From positions 930,001 through 994,000 of the forward strand of contig CP179201.1 of the NCBI GenBank assembly GCA_051201605.1: a stretch of DNA of 64,000 bases. The letters are read 5' to 3'. The stretch comes from CABZJG01 sp902512685 (GTDB taxonomy: Bacteria; Pseudomonadota; Alphaproteobacteria; Rhodobacterales; Rhodobacteraceae). Shown here piece by piece: positions 53,784 through 62,848 of the stretch (positions within the stretch are counted from its first letter, which is position 1; every line of letters begins with the position of its first letter). The notes below the pieces were generated by a model. That model did not search any database. It saw only the letters and a list, made by a program, of their open reading frames with translations, and was not told the origin of the DNA. The translations under genes were made by a program, and so were the position numbers.

Positions 53784-54174
53784 GACGGTCAAAATGCACG
53801 AAAGTTGACGCTTTGGCAAACTTTGACGATTTCACGGGTTCTGGGCCAAGACCGAAAAGGCAATTACTCGAACTTTTTGACTTAGGCAATAAACCCTATT
53901 CTCAAGATGGAAATTGATTTTCAATTTTTTAAAAAGTGAGCTCAAATTAGGTCAAAGTAGCAGGCACAGATACCTGTCATCCGCCATAAATATAAACCTC
54001 AATTTCATAAAGCAGTTAGATGTTTTCTTCCCTGTATTTATTTCGCGCCGTTGGTATCCCGCCTTAAGTAAATTTTACAAAAATAGGGCAACTTTTTTAG
54101 AGGGGAAGAAAAATTTTGGGTAGCTCTTTTCTTGCTTGCATGATGGAATATGCAAGGGTTTTGGGGTGGGCCAG
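53784..54174. other. Region upstream of the cox cluster
   Basis: About 390 AT-rich bases should contain the cox promoter on the minus strand. TTGACG occurs at 53805 and 53823 (plus-strand reading), 18 bases apart, too close for an ideal LytTR direct repeat pair. No gene or terminator was recognised. Confidence 0.35.
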
Positions 54175-55077
54175 TTATGATGAACGAGGGGTAACTGTCC
54201 AAAGCTCTGCAGCTGATTTAACAAGAACCGCCAATATTACGATTATTCCTCCTATTAACGTCCAGTTCGTTGGTACTTCGTTGACAAAAATCCACACCCA
54301 GATAGGCCCCAGCGTAAATTCCAAAAGCATGAAAAGTGTTAATTCTGCCGCAAATAGGTGCTTTGAAGCGATGACAAATAATGTGTTTACGGTGGCTGAC
54401 AAAAGCCCACCAAGAACAAAGCAGAGTATTAAGTCACTCCAAGGAATAGAAATATTATCCCAGCGCAACATCAAAACAATACCCATAATTATCAAGTTGG
54501 ATAAAATCAAAGCGGGAAGCATCTCGGTGCTGCGGTTTCGTCGTAACACTATGGTATAGCCAGAAAATCCAATCGCACAGAGAAATGCCATCAAATTTCC
54601 ATAAGATGATCCCGATCCCAAACCCTGAATGAACATCAAGGATATGCCACTTGCAGCTGCGAGCATTGTAAAGATCGTAGATTTTCCAATACGCTCACCG
54701 AGAAACAGCCAAGCCATGGCTGCAGTTATGAACGGCAATGAACTAAGTGTAAAAGTCGTAGCAGCAACCGATGTATTTGTTATTGCCTGTAAAAATGCAA
54801 TTCCAGCAAAAGCAAGTAACGCAGCAGCGATGACGCCGTGCATTCCAATATCCCGAAGCTTTAGCGGTACTTTGTTCCCATAACGAAAAACCAGAACGAC
54901 GAATATTGCCGAGCCAAATGCAAGCGAACGATAGAAATTTATTTGCCAATTATCCGCCGTATGAATGTTGCGAATAACTAGGCCGCCAAAACTGATCACT
55001 ACAGAACCAATGAGCATCAAGACCATTGCATAAGCACGCCGCGGCTTAGGTTCGGTTTTTTTAATTGTTGTAATCAT
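54175..55077 (-). CDS. EamA/DMT-family transporter
   Basis: This 300-residue protein has about ten membrane segments in two EamA units. It includes TFTLSSLPFITAAMAWLFLGE and LTLFMLLEFTLGPIWVWIF. A positive N-terminus (TIKKTEPKPRRAY) is cytoplasmic. It is likely a drug/metabolite exporter or carrier. It shares the L-GP-WVW signature with the transporter at 34668-35594. Confidence 0.92.
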   Translation of the reverse strand: MITTIKKTEPKPRRAYAMVLMLIGSVVISFGGLVIRNIHTADNWQINFYRSLAFGSAIFVVLVFRYGNKVPLKLRDIGMHGVIAAALLAFAGIAFLQAITNTSVAATTFTLSSLPFITAAMAWLFLGERIGKSTIFTMLAAASGISLMFIQGLGSGSSYGNLMAFLCAIGFSGYTIVLRRNRSTEMLPALILSNLIIMGIVLMLRWDNISIPWSDLILCFVLGGLLSATVNTLFVIASKHLFAAELTLFMLLEFTLGPIWVWIFVNEVPTNWTLIGGIIVILAVLVKSAAELWTVTPRSS

Positions 55078-55228
55078 TTATAATATATCAATTAAATTAA
55101 TGATTTAGACAGTCTCAAATGCGACGGCATTAGTCGGTTTTTTGTTCTGGGAATTAATTAGATTTCAATTTAACAAAGTTATAAAGCCTGATTGAAAATA
55201 ATTTTTAGCAATGCGTTGAAACCGGCAT

Positions 55229-57457
55229 CTACTGTGTTTTTGAGGCTTTGATGACTTTAACACCAACATTGTGGGCCGCCGCCCCTTGACCGAGCAAAGA
55301 TGTTCCACAATCGTCGGTCAGCATGTTTGGATTGCCCGATAGATCCACTCTGCCTGCTGATGGGGAAAACCATCCACCTGTGGGCAGTGAAACGACACCG
55401 GGCTTCACCGTGGTTTTAAGCATTGCAGTTGCAACGCAAGAGCCTTTGTCATTCTGAACCTTGACGGGATCTCCTTGCTGTATTCCACGGTCTTCTGCAT
55501 CAGCAGGATGGATCACAAGGGTCGCGTGTGATTTCCTCTCTTCGATGGCGGCTTGAAACTGGCTGTGCAGTTTGTCGCCTGGCTGAGGTGACAAAAGCCT
55601 CAAAGGATACTCCGATTGTGTTTGAGGTGGATGAAAGACAGGGTGGCCCGGCACCTCATCATAGGAAAACCCAGCGATGGTTGACGAATATATCTCAATC
55701 TTGCCCGAAGGTGTGCCCAAGGGGTTTGCTAAAGGGTCTGTGCGAAATGCCTCAAATGGAACCTGATCCGCTTGACCTACATCGATCGGTAGCCGCACAT
55801 AGTTGCTGGATTTCAGACCCTCCCAATTTGGGATCTCTATTCCATCATGCCGTGCATTTTCCGCAAAACGGTCATATGCTTTAACGATCCATTGTTCGGC
55901 CGACTTCCCTTGCGCAAAGGTTTCGGCGCATCCTAGCCGCGCTGCCAACTGAGTTAAGATTTCGTAATCGTCGCGGGCCTGTCCAACTGGCGGTATCATC
56001 TGTGGCATATGAAACAAATAAGGGTCACCCTTTGCCCAGCCAATGTCCTCGCGTTCGAACTGCGTAGTTGCGGGGAAAACAATATCCGCTCGTTTCGCGG
56101 TCGCTGTCCACCACGGATCATGCACTATTATTGTTTCAGGTCTCTGCCAAGCCCGTGACAAACGACCCAGATCTTGATGATGGTGAAAGGGATTTCCACC
56201 ACACCAGTAGACAAGACGTATATCAGGGTAGCTTCGGCGCTGACCATTGAAGTCATATGCACCGTTTGGATTAAGCAACATATCGGCGATGCGCGATACG
56301 GGGATAAAATCTTCAACAGGGTTCTTTCCCTGCTCGAATAATGGACCCTTTAGTCGCAAGGCTGATTTGCCGACATTCCCGATGGCCCCATAGCCGAACC
56401 CGATGCCACCGCCAGGCAGTCCGATCTGCCCCAACATTGCCGCAAGGACGCAGGCCATCCAATAAGGTTGCTCGCCATGACGCGCCCGCTGTAGCGACCA
56501 CGCCAGGCATATGAGTGTACGCCCAGACCCCATGGTTTTGGCCAAGGCCATGATTTGATCCGGTGAAATGCCGCAAATCGGTGCAGCCCATTGTGGTGAT
56601 TTTACCTGACTGTCGCTCTGACCGAGCAGGTACGAAAGAAATTGTTCATAGCCGACGCAATGACTGGATAGGAATTTCCGATCAACTAGATCTTCCTTTT
56701 CCAAAACATAAGCCAGCGCCAACATAAGCGCGACATCTGTTCCCGGTTCGATCGGTATCCAGTCGGTCTGATCTGGGCTGTCGTCACGCTGTGGACTTAT
56801 GGATACCATACGCTTGCCAAGTGCCGCAAAACGTTCGAACTGGGCGGCGGTTGTGTGCTCTGTTGTGCCGCCCATGCTTACCTGGGCGTTTTTCGGATTG
56901 ATTCCGCCTAACATAACGAGCGTGTCGGTATGTGCCTCGATCTGCGACCAGCTGTTGGTTTCGCCCCATGTCATCTTATGGAAATTCAGTCCCAGAACAT
57001 GCGGGATGATCGCTTGAGCTGCACCTGTGCTATAGCTGGCATAGGAACTGACGTAACCACCGATACAGTTCAGGAACCGATGCACCTGACTTTGTGCATG
57101 GTGAAATCGCCCCGCGCTGGCCCAGCCATAAGAACCTCCAAAGATTGAACTATTGCCGTGTTCGGATTTGATCCGTCCGATTTCTTGCTATGCGATGTCA
57201 AGCGCTTCATCCCAAGGTAACGGGACATATTCATCTTCGCCGCGCAATGTGTCTTTGGATTTTTTTAACCAACCCTTTCGTAAATAAGGCCGATCAATCC
57301 GTGACGCATGATGCACCGCTGCTGGAACATGGTGGGCAATTTCGGAGGGCGCGGGATCCGCATCAAAGGGGGCGGTATCGACTATGCGTTCCCCCTAGAC
57401 CGAGACAACAAATGCTCCCCAGTGGCTGGTTGTTATCTTTGATGTCCTCTGTGTCAT
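55229..57457 (-). pseudogene. BisC/TorA-like molybdopterin oxidoreductase with two in-frame amber stops
   Basis: From the ATG at 57457 (AAGG upstream) the frame spans 742 codons, the usual length of cytoplasmic biotin-sulfoxide-reductase-like enzymes. It is broken by TAG at 57395-57397 and TAG at 57188-57190. On both sides the protein is well conserved: THWGAF-type start, RIVDTAPFDADP, the Mo-Ser motif GGSYGWASAGRFH, and an intact 618-codon remainder. Each amber codon could come from CAG by one transition. No signal peptide is present. It is most simply a recently inactivated S- or N-oxide reductase gene. Confidence 0.82.
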
Positions 57458-57462
57458 ATACC

Positions 57463-57627
57463 TTATTTATCAAAGAGTGACGGGGGCCAAAGCGCGATCT
57501 TGATAAACCGTATTATGAGCCAGATTGCCTGAACCCACAAGCTGATGTAGCGCCAAAACGAGAAGATGATTTCACTCACTTCGAATTCGGGCTCTGCCGC
57601 GTGCGCTGATGCGGGTAGTGAAGGCAA
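57463..57627 (-). pseudogene. Small membrane-protein ORF coupled to the molybdoenzyme gene, probably frameshifted
   Basis: A 54-codon open frame ends five bases before the molybdoenzyme ATG and its stop overlaps that gene's AAGG site. The product has LPASAHAA, a possible signal cleavage region, and one membrane segment (EIIFSFWRYISLWVQAIWL). The frame lacks an ATG. A likely start at 57652 (VYYIRKIIAF) is one base out of frame, which suggests a frameshift. A TTG at 57627 is an alternative. It may be a membrane partner of the reductase, decayed together with it. Confidence 0.4.
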
Positions 57628-57652
57628 TTATTTTTCGGATGTAATATACCAT

Positions 57653-57926
57653 TGAGCATCACTCGTCTTAAAAATTCTTCATAATGGCGGTAAATAGCTG
57701 CAGAGGCATTTCTGTCGACGGTTCAGGTTGCCAATAATGCGCTGTTTGACGTTTTTTCTTAAATTTTAAAATGGGCCTATTTTTTCGTCAAAATTGGGTA
57801 TATACGCAAGCCCCCTTTTGCATTTATCTGATTAGTAACAAAAATATTTGTGAAATATGGCTTTAGTTTCTTTCCATCAAAAGCTGACAGAGGGACTAAA
57901 TCCGGGAAATAGAAAGCGATATACCC
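57653..57926. other. Divergent intergenic region, nothing firm
   Basis: This AT-rich spacer separates the molybdoenzyme remnants from the phosphate genes. No paired Pho-box-like repeats were found. Confidence 0.35.
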
Positions 57927-58583
57927 GTGGCAATTAACGTAAGACTTTTCCAGCGTACAAAAGAACTTGAGGGCAAAGTTGACAATTTTTTTGATCAGCT
58001 TTCCGAAGCGGCTGTGATCTATAGGCTCGCAGTGAGAGGCTATCTTCGTGAAGCAATTTCAGACGAGTTTACAGCGCGGTTAGAGCATGTTTGTGAAATT
58101 GAGGCCACGGCCGATAGGTTAAGGCGGGAAATCGAACTTTCTCTGTATTCCAATATGCTTATTCCGGATTCGCGCGGCGATGTTTTGGGCCTAATCGAAA
58201 CTGCTGATGAAATTCTGTCGCTTCTTAAAAGTTCACTTTGGGCGTTTTCTATAGAAACGCCAGAGATCCAAGAAGATTTAAACGCTGGCTATCGGCGGCT
58301 AACAAATATGGTTGTCAAAGCGGTTGACGAATTGGCGACCGGGTGCCGCGTTTTTTTTCGCTCGCCGCATTTGGTATCAAGCTATAATGCAAAAGTGACC
58401 CTTTATGAAAAAGAAGCTGACAAGATAAGTTACAATCTGAAAAAGCAAATTTTTGATACCAATTTAGATCTTTCGGTAAAATTACACCTAAGAGAGTTCG
58501 TAGACCGCATTGATGCAATTGCGGACCAAGCGGAAGATGTGGCAGATCGTTTGTCAATTTATGCCATCAAGAGGCAATCTTGA
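57927..58583 (+). CDS. DUF47 (PhoU-like) phosphate transport accessory protein
   Basis: This 218-residue helical protein of the DUF47/PhoU-like family starts at a GTG. It has FDQLSEAAVIYRLAVRGYL near the start, YEKEADKISYNLKKQIF with the Glu-rich metal site, and FVDRIDAIADQAEDVADRL at the end. Such proteins are encoded with PiT carriers and tune or gate them. It overlaps the PiT gene start by one base (TGATG). Confidence 0.93.
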   Translation: MAINVRLFQRTKELEGKVDNFFDQLSEAAVIYRLAVRGYLREAISDEFTARLEHVCEIEATADRLRREIELSLYSNMLIPDSRGDVLGLIETADEILSLLKSSLWAFSIETPEIQEDLNAGYRRLTNMVVKAVDELATGCRVFFRSPHLVSSYNAKVTLYEKEADKISYNLKKQIFDTNLDLSVKLHLREFVDRIDAIADQAEDVADRLSIYAIKRQS

Positions 58584-59635
58584 TGCTCTTTGATCCACTT
58601 GTTTTGCTGTTTCTTTCCAGTGGTTTATTTTTAGGGTGGGCACTCGGTGCTAACGACGCTGCAAATGTATTTGGGACCGCTGTTGGCACCAAAATGGTTA
58701 GCTGGCGGTCCGCTGCGATTATCTGTTCCTTATTTGTTGTGCTCGGCGCTTTTATTTCCGGGGCAGGGACAACACATACGCTTGGAAAACTGGGGGCAAT
58801 TTCTGCATTGCCTGGTGCTTTTATGACGGCTCTTTCAGCAGCCTGCGCTGTGTTTTCTATGACGAAATCAGGCTTGCCAGTGTCCACATCCCAAGCCATT
58901 GTCGGCGCAATTATTGGGTGGAATTTCTTTTCCCACAGTCCCACCGATAATGCCGTCCTGACAAAGATCCTCAGCACTTGGGTTATGTGCCCAATTTTAT
59001 CTGGCATAATCGCAATCGTTCTAATCAAAATCTACAGATTTTCTTGCCAGTACTTTACAGTCCATATGGTTCGCTCTGATGCATATAAACGAATAGCTCT
59101 CATCGTTGCGGGTGGTTTGGGCGCTTATTCACTCGGAGCAAATAATATAGCAAATGTGGTGGGGGTTTTTATCCCCGTGCAACCCGTGCCTAGCTTAAGC
59201 TTTGGAAATATTACGATCAGTTCAACCCAGCAATTGTTGCTCTTGGGTGGATTTGCAATCGCACTGGGCGTTTTTACCTATTCAAAGAAAGTGATGATGA
59301 CTGTTGGAAACCAACTGGGCCGTTTATCTGCAACTGCGGCATTGATTGCGGTTATTTCGCACTCAATCGTTTTATTTCTTTTTGCATCGCGTGGCCTTGA
59401 GGCTTGGCTTTCTAACTTAGGCTTGCCCACCATACCGCTGGTGCCGGTTTCAAGCTCTCAGGCGCTGGTCGGGGCGATTGTGGGCATTTCTATTTTGCAA
59501 GGTGTTTCGGGCATAAGATGGACGGTCTTGGGGAAAATTATTCTGGGGTGGATCGTCACCCCTGTGGTGGCCTGTTTTATTTGCTTCATTGGCCTATTCT
59601 TTCTTCAAAATGTATTTGGGTTGGCTGTCGTATAA
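58583..59635 (+). CDS. Inorganic phosphate transporter (PiT family)
   Basis: The start is the ATG at 58583, overlapping the DUF47 stop. The 350-residue membrane protein carries the two PiT signatures GANDAANVFGTAVG and GANNIANVVGVF, and the paired regions GLPVSTSQAIVGAIIG and VPVSSSQALVGAIVG. It imports phosphate (as metal phosphate) using the proton gradient. Together with the DUF47 protein it forms a low-affinity phosphate uptake unit. Confidence 0.96.
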   Translation: MLFDPLVLLFLSSGLFLGWALGANDAANVFGTAVGTKMVSWRSAAIICSLFVVLGAFISGAGTTHTLGKLGAISALPGAFMTALSAACAVFSMTKSGLPVSTSQAIVGAIIGWNFFSHSPTDNAVLTKILSTWVMCPILSGIIAIVLIKIYRFSCQYFTVHMVRSDAYKRIALIVAGGLGAYSLGANNIANVVGVFIPVQPVPSLSFGNITISSTQQLLLLGGFAIALGVFTYSKKVMMTVGNQLGRLSATAALIAVISHSIVLFLFASRGLEAWLSNLGLPTIPLVPVSSSQALVGAIVGISILQGVSGIRWTVLGKIILGWIVTPVVACFICFIGLFFLQNVFGLAVV

Positions 59636-59761
59636 CCAAAATTAATGCCTAAAATGACATTGCCGGTTTAATTGATCGGACCGAAGCATCAGAAAAGAGG
59701 CGTTTTTAAGAAAAACACTGCAGAAATGACCCGGGCGCATATATTAAGAATATAAAGGCCT

Positions 59762-60502
59762 TCAAAGGTGACTAAAAAGACGCCCCGGAAGACCTTGGTA
59801 TGGGGGTATAGACAGCCGTTTGCAAAGACAAAACACCATTGCCTGATTAGACGTGACGACTGGTTTGCCTGTTGCTGCTTCGACCCGTTCGATCACTTCG
59901 ACAGAACGCATGTCGGTGCAACTTAGAACGATTGCCTCGGCGTTCGGATCATCAGCTTTCAATGCAAGCTCGTAAACTTGATCTGTGCTCATCTCGCCTT
60001 GGCCATGGCAGCCAAGATCAAATCCGACATTTGCGCATTTTACCGTCTCAACACCATTTTGTTTCAAAAAGGCAACGGCTTGTTCATTGACCGAAGCCAC
60101 ATAAGGCGATGAAAACCCGATCCTTTGAACATCAAGAGCCTGAAGGGCTTCAGCAATTGAACCGGCCGCCGTCAATGACATCACTCCTGACCCTAATTTG
60201 ATGCTCTTGGCCAAGTTGCGGTCAAAGTCTGTGCCATGGGTGAAAGTTGCAGAAGTACAGCCGTAAAGAACGATATCTGGCCGCGCACCTGATATCATCG
60301 AAAGGTCATGACTGATATCAAACTCTCCAAGCTTAGCCATTTGATCTGATCCGGGAATTTCATCGGCATTATAACCGCCTGTGCGTTGAAAATGTATGCT
60401 GCAATTGGGCGGACGCATCAACATCAAATCGGGTTCTAAGTTCGTATTGGTAAAGGGCACTAGAACGCCTATCCTTGTGCCGGTCCGCGCTGTTGTCTTC
60501 AT
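59762..60502 (-). CDS. Asp/Glu racemase-like (maleate isomerase / arylmalonate decarboxylase type) protein
   Basis: This 246-residue protein of the maleate cis-trans isomerase/AMDase branch has RIGVLVPFTNTNLEPDL at the start, the first Cys region LYGCTSATFTHG and the second Cys region VLSCTDMRSVE. Two cysteines placed symmetrically allow racemase or isomerase chemistry without cofactor. It follows the dipeptidase gene in an operon with a PhzF-type isomerase. The substrate is likely a dicarboxylate or amino-acid derivative, not known. Confidence 0.88.
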   Translation of the reverse strand: MKTTARTGTRIGVLVPFTNTNLEPDLMLMRPPNCSIHFQRTGGYNADEIPGSDQMAKLGEFDISHDLSMISGARPDIVLYGCTSATFTHGTDFDRNLAKSIKLGSGVMSLTAAGSIAEALQALDVQRIGFSSPYVASVNEQAVAFLKQNGVETVKCANVGFDLGCHGQGEMSTDQVYELALKADDPNAEAIVLSCTDMRSVEVIERVEAATGKPVVTSNQAMVFCLCKRLSIPPYQGLPGRLFSHL

Positions 60503-60527
60503 ATGAATTATCCTCCAATCCTAAGCT

Positions 60528-61505
60528 TCACATTGACCAGCTTGCTTTGGCAATACGTGCAAAGTTTGCCCCTAAAACGCCCTCTATCTCAAACTGGGAA
60601 AGCCCGCGCGCCTCCATTCCTTTTACAAGATCAGGGATTCTATCAGGCCCGGCATGGCCGATGTTGGCTGTGCCGTATTGTTGGCCTGCAGGCCAGTAAT
60701 CCGGTCGCGCCCGAAGAATTGCACTAAGATCAACCGTAACATCAGGCGTATAGTCAAACCCAAGTCCAACATGATCTGCCCCGGCCAGATCAATTAATCT
60801 AAACAAATGGCGTAGAAGTGACTCGCTGCTGGTATCATTGTCACCCACAAAAATTGCTAGCCCGTTTAAACCTATTACCCCGCCTTTTGCTGCGCAGGCT
60901 TTGATTTGTTCATCTTTGATATTTCGCTGATGCGGCCAGATAGACGCAGGATTTGAATGTGTAAACACCACAGGCGTGTCTGAGCGTTCGATTAAGTCCA
61001 TGCTGGTACGATAACTTGTATGGCTTGCATCCACGATCATGCCAACACGGTTCATTTCGGATAAAATTTCGATCCCAAACCGGGTGAGGGGGATATCTGT
61101 GTCATGACATCCACCGGCCGCCGCGTTATTGAGGTTATAGGCAAACAACATTTGGCGAACGCCAAGCCGATGATAAATTTCCACCATATTAATATCGCTA
61201 CCCAAGGCATTCATACCCTCAATATCAAAACTGATCGCCAGACGTTTGGAGTGTTGGGCTTTACGTACATCAGAGAACTTTTCTGCCAATAAAAAGCGCT
61301 CAGAATGTGCCAGCAACCAGCGCCTGTAAGCTGCAAGTGTTGCCATGGTTTCATCACGCGACATCACATCAAAACCGACATTGATGCTTAAATAGTTGAC
61401 GTTGCACCTGTGCCAGTCTTCAAGAATATTCAGATCCATATCCGGCGATGGAAAGAGGCCCGCATGCGCATCCCAAACAAGCAATTTCTTTGGTATACAA
61501 CTCAT
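60528..61505 (-). CDS. Membrane dipeptidase family (M19) hydrolase
   Basis: This 325-residue M19 (renal dipeptidase) type enzyme keeps the metal ligands FDIEGMNAL (Glu), VDASHTSY (His), VFTHSNP (His) and GLGFDYTPD (Asp). The first ligand pair, normally His-x-Asp in DGHND, reads DAHAG, so the Asp is replaced by Gly. Zinc binding at one site may therefore differ. Family members cleave dipeptides, including D-amino acid ones. The start overlaps the PhzF stop by four bases. Confidence 0.9.
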   Translation of the reverse strand: MSCIPKKLLVWDAHAGLFPSPDMDLNILEDWHRCNVNYLSINVGFDVMSRDETMATLAAYRRWLLAHSERFLLAEKFSDVRKAQHSKRLAISFDIEGMNALGSDINMVEIYHRLGVRQMLFAYNLNNAAAGGCHDTDIPLTRFGIEILSEMNRVGMIVDASHTSYRTSMDLIERSDTPVVFTHSNPASIWPHQRNIKDEQIKACAAKGGVIGLNGLAIFVGDNDTSSESLLRHLFRLIDLAGADHVGLGFDYTPDVTVDLSAILRARPDYWPAGQQYGTANIGHAGPDRIPDLVKGMEARGLSQFEIEGVLGANFARIAKASWSM

Positions 61506-62458
61506 AGAGGCTCCATTTTTATATTAAGTCTGCCTTCAATAATCCGAGTGGCCACGCCCCCAACCTGCAGTCGAATAATTTGCTCATTTTTGATCTTGAT
61601 CCGAGTTGTTACTTGGCTTGGACGACCCAGCTCTATTCCCTGTTCGGCGCAAACTATTATGGGCCCTGTATCATCTGCCTGCACGCAATTATTTCGCTTC
61701 AGATAGGCGGCAAGTGCCGCATTTGTTGTGCCGGCAGCAGCCGATTCCGTCACGCCGACGGCGGGGCAGAAATCCCTGACATGTATATTTCGTTTTGCGT
61801 TCACGACTTGGGTTGAAAATGCGGCAATTGTCTCAAGACCATTGGAAACACAAAATTTCGTCAGGGCATCAAAATCCGGTTGCAAGCGAGCCATCGCTGC
61901 CAGGTCGCGTATTGGAAGGCAAAGATGGATGAAATCACCGGTTGCAATTTCCGGCGGTAATTCTTTGGACATATCGTCGATATCGATACCTAAAATTTTG
62001 GCCAGAGCAGCTAAATCAAGATTTGCCGGAGTAAACTTAGCAGCCGAAACATCCAACATCACTTCGATCCGGCCATCTTTGGTCTTTCGATATTCGACCT
62101 TTGCAACGCCGTTGGGTAAATCCAATATGGCCTGATGCCAGTTTCTGCTATCACATGACAGCATAGCATTATCCACCAGGTGCGTGACCAGACAGACTGT
62201 TCCATGGCCACACATTGGTAATTCCATGACGGTTGAAAAAAACTGCACCTTAATTCTGTTTCCGTTGACCTCATTTACGAAGGCAGTGGCCGGCGTTCCG
62301 ATTTCACGCGCAATGTGGGACCGAATTTTAGGGCTAATCTGCGATGCATTTAAAACAACAGCGGCCTGGCTGCCCGAATAGGGTATATCAGTGAAAGCAT
62401 CATACATTGCAAATGGGGCATCTTGGATCAGTGCGGATGCGTCTGTGCGGGGGGTCAC
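61502..62458 (-). CDS. PhzF-family isomerase
   Basis: This 318-residue protein with the diaminopimelate-epimerase-like fold of PhzF opens with YDAFTDIPYSGSQAAVVL. It has the catalytic Glu in AREIGTPATAFV, then ELPMCGHGTVCLVTHL and a second lobe AAAGTTNAALAAYL. It is probably a proton-shuttling isomerase. It is first in a three-gene operon with the M19 hydrolase and the racemase-like protein, which together suggests processing of an unusual amino acid or dipeptide. Confidence 0.92.
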   Translation of the reverse strand: MTPRTDASALIQDAPFAMYDAFTDIPYSGSQAAVVLNASQISPKIRSHIAREIGTPATAFVNEVNGNRIKVQFFSTVMELPMCGHGTVCLVTHLVDNAMLSCDSRNWHQAILDLPNGVAKVEYRKTKDGRIEVMLDVSAAKFTPANLDLAALAKILGIDIDDMSKELPPEIATGDFIHLCLPIRDLAAMARLQPDFDALTKFCVSNGLETIAAFSTQVVNAKRNIHVRDFCPAVGVTESAAAGTTNAALAAYLKRNNCVQADDTGPIIVCAEQGIELGRPSQVTTRIKIKNEQIIRLQVGGVATRIIEGRLNIKMEPL

Positions 62459-62461
62459 TTG

Positions 62462-62794
62462 ATGTCTCCAGATTTGCCCAACATGATCAACAAACCCTGT
62501 ATTTTGGCCGGGGTCAAATTTCTTTTACGGCTCTGCCCTTTAAATACAACTGTCTTTGCTCACCCAAAAGATGGCTCTGGCGCCGTGAAGACGTGGCAGG
62601 TGGTTATGCGTTCCAAAGATAAAGCTGCTTGGGAAGAATGCCAATGTCACGCAGATACAGTTCTTCCCCCTGAGCTAACTGTTGATCTGGCTCAAGACAG
62701 TAAAGTGCAGGCCCTTCAAAAGCCGCGGGTCTGTGTTTGCAAGACCTCAACGCGATATGTCTTTCGCATGGCTTTAAAAAGAAGCTCACATTAG
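62462..62794 (+). CDS. Hypothetical protein
   Basis: This 110-codon frame starts at the ATG at 62462 and is divergent from the PhzF gene. The product is mixed alpha/beta, with several Cys (CILAG, CPLNTT, CQCHAD, VCVCKTS) and KTWQVVMRSKDKAAWEE. A GGGG run lies upstream of the start. No family was recognised, and a small minus-strand frame competes in the same place. It may be a real small protein or a chance frame. Confidence 0.35.
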   Translation: MSPDLPNMINKPCILAGVKFLLRLCPLNTTVFAHPKDGSGAVKTWQVVMRSKDKAAWEECQCHADTVLPPELTVDLAQDSKVQALQKPRVCVCKTSTRYVFRMALKRSSH

Positions 62795-62848
62795 CGGTAG
62801 GGCAGAAATAGATCTGATGGATCGTTAAGGATTTATGGGGTTAGCCAA

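Noticed and set aside
53805..53828. TTGACG direct repeats as LytTR binding site for the cox regulator
   Set aside because: The 18-base spacing is shorter than the usual LytTR repeat period and the repeat is only six bases long.
57188..57397. Programmed amber readthrough (pyrrolysine-like) in the molybdoenzyme gene
   Set aside because: The MttB-family gene in this window has no in-frame TAG, no pyl genes are seen, and molybdoenzymes are not known to use amber codons; gene decay is simpler.
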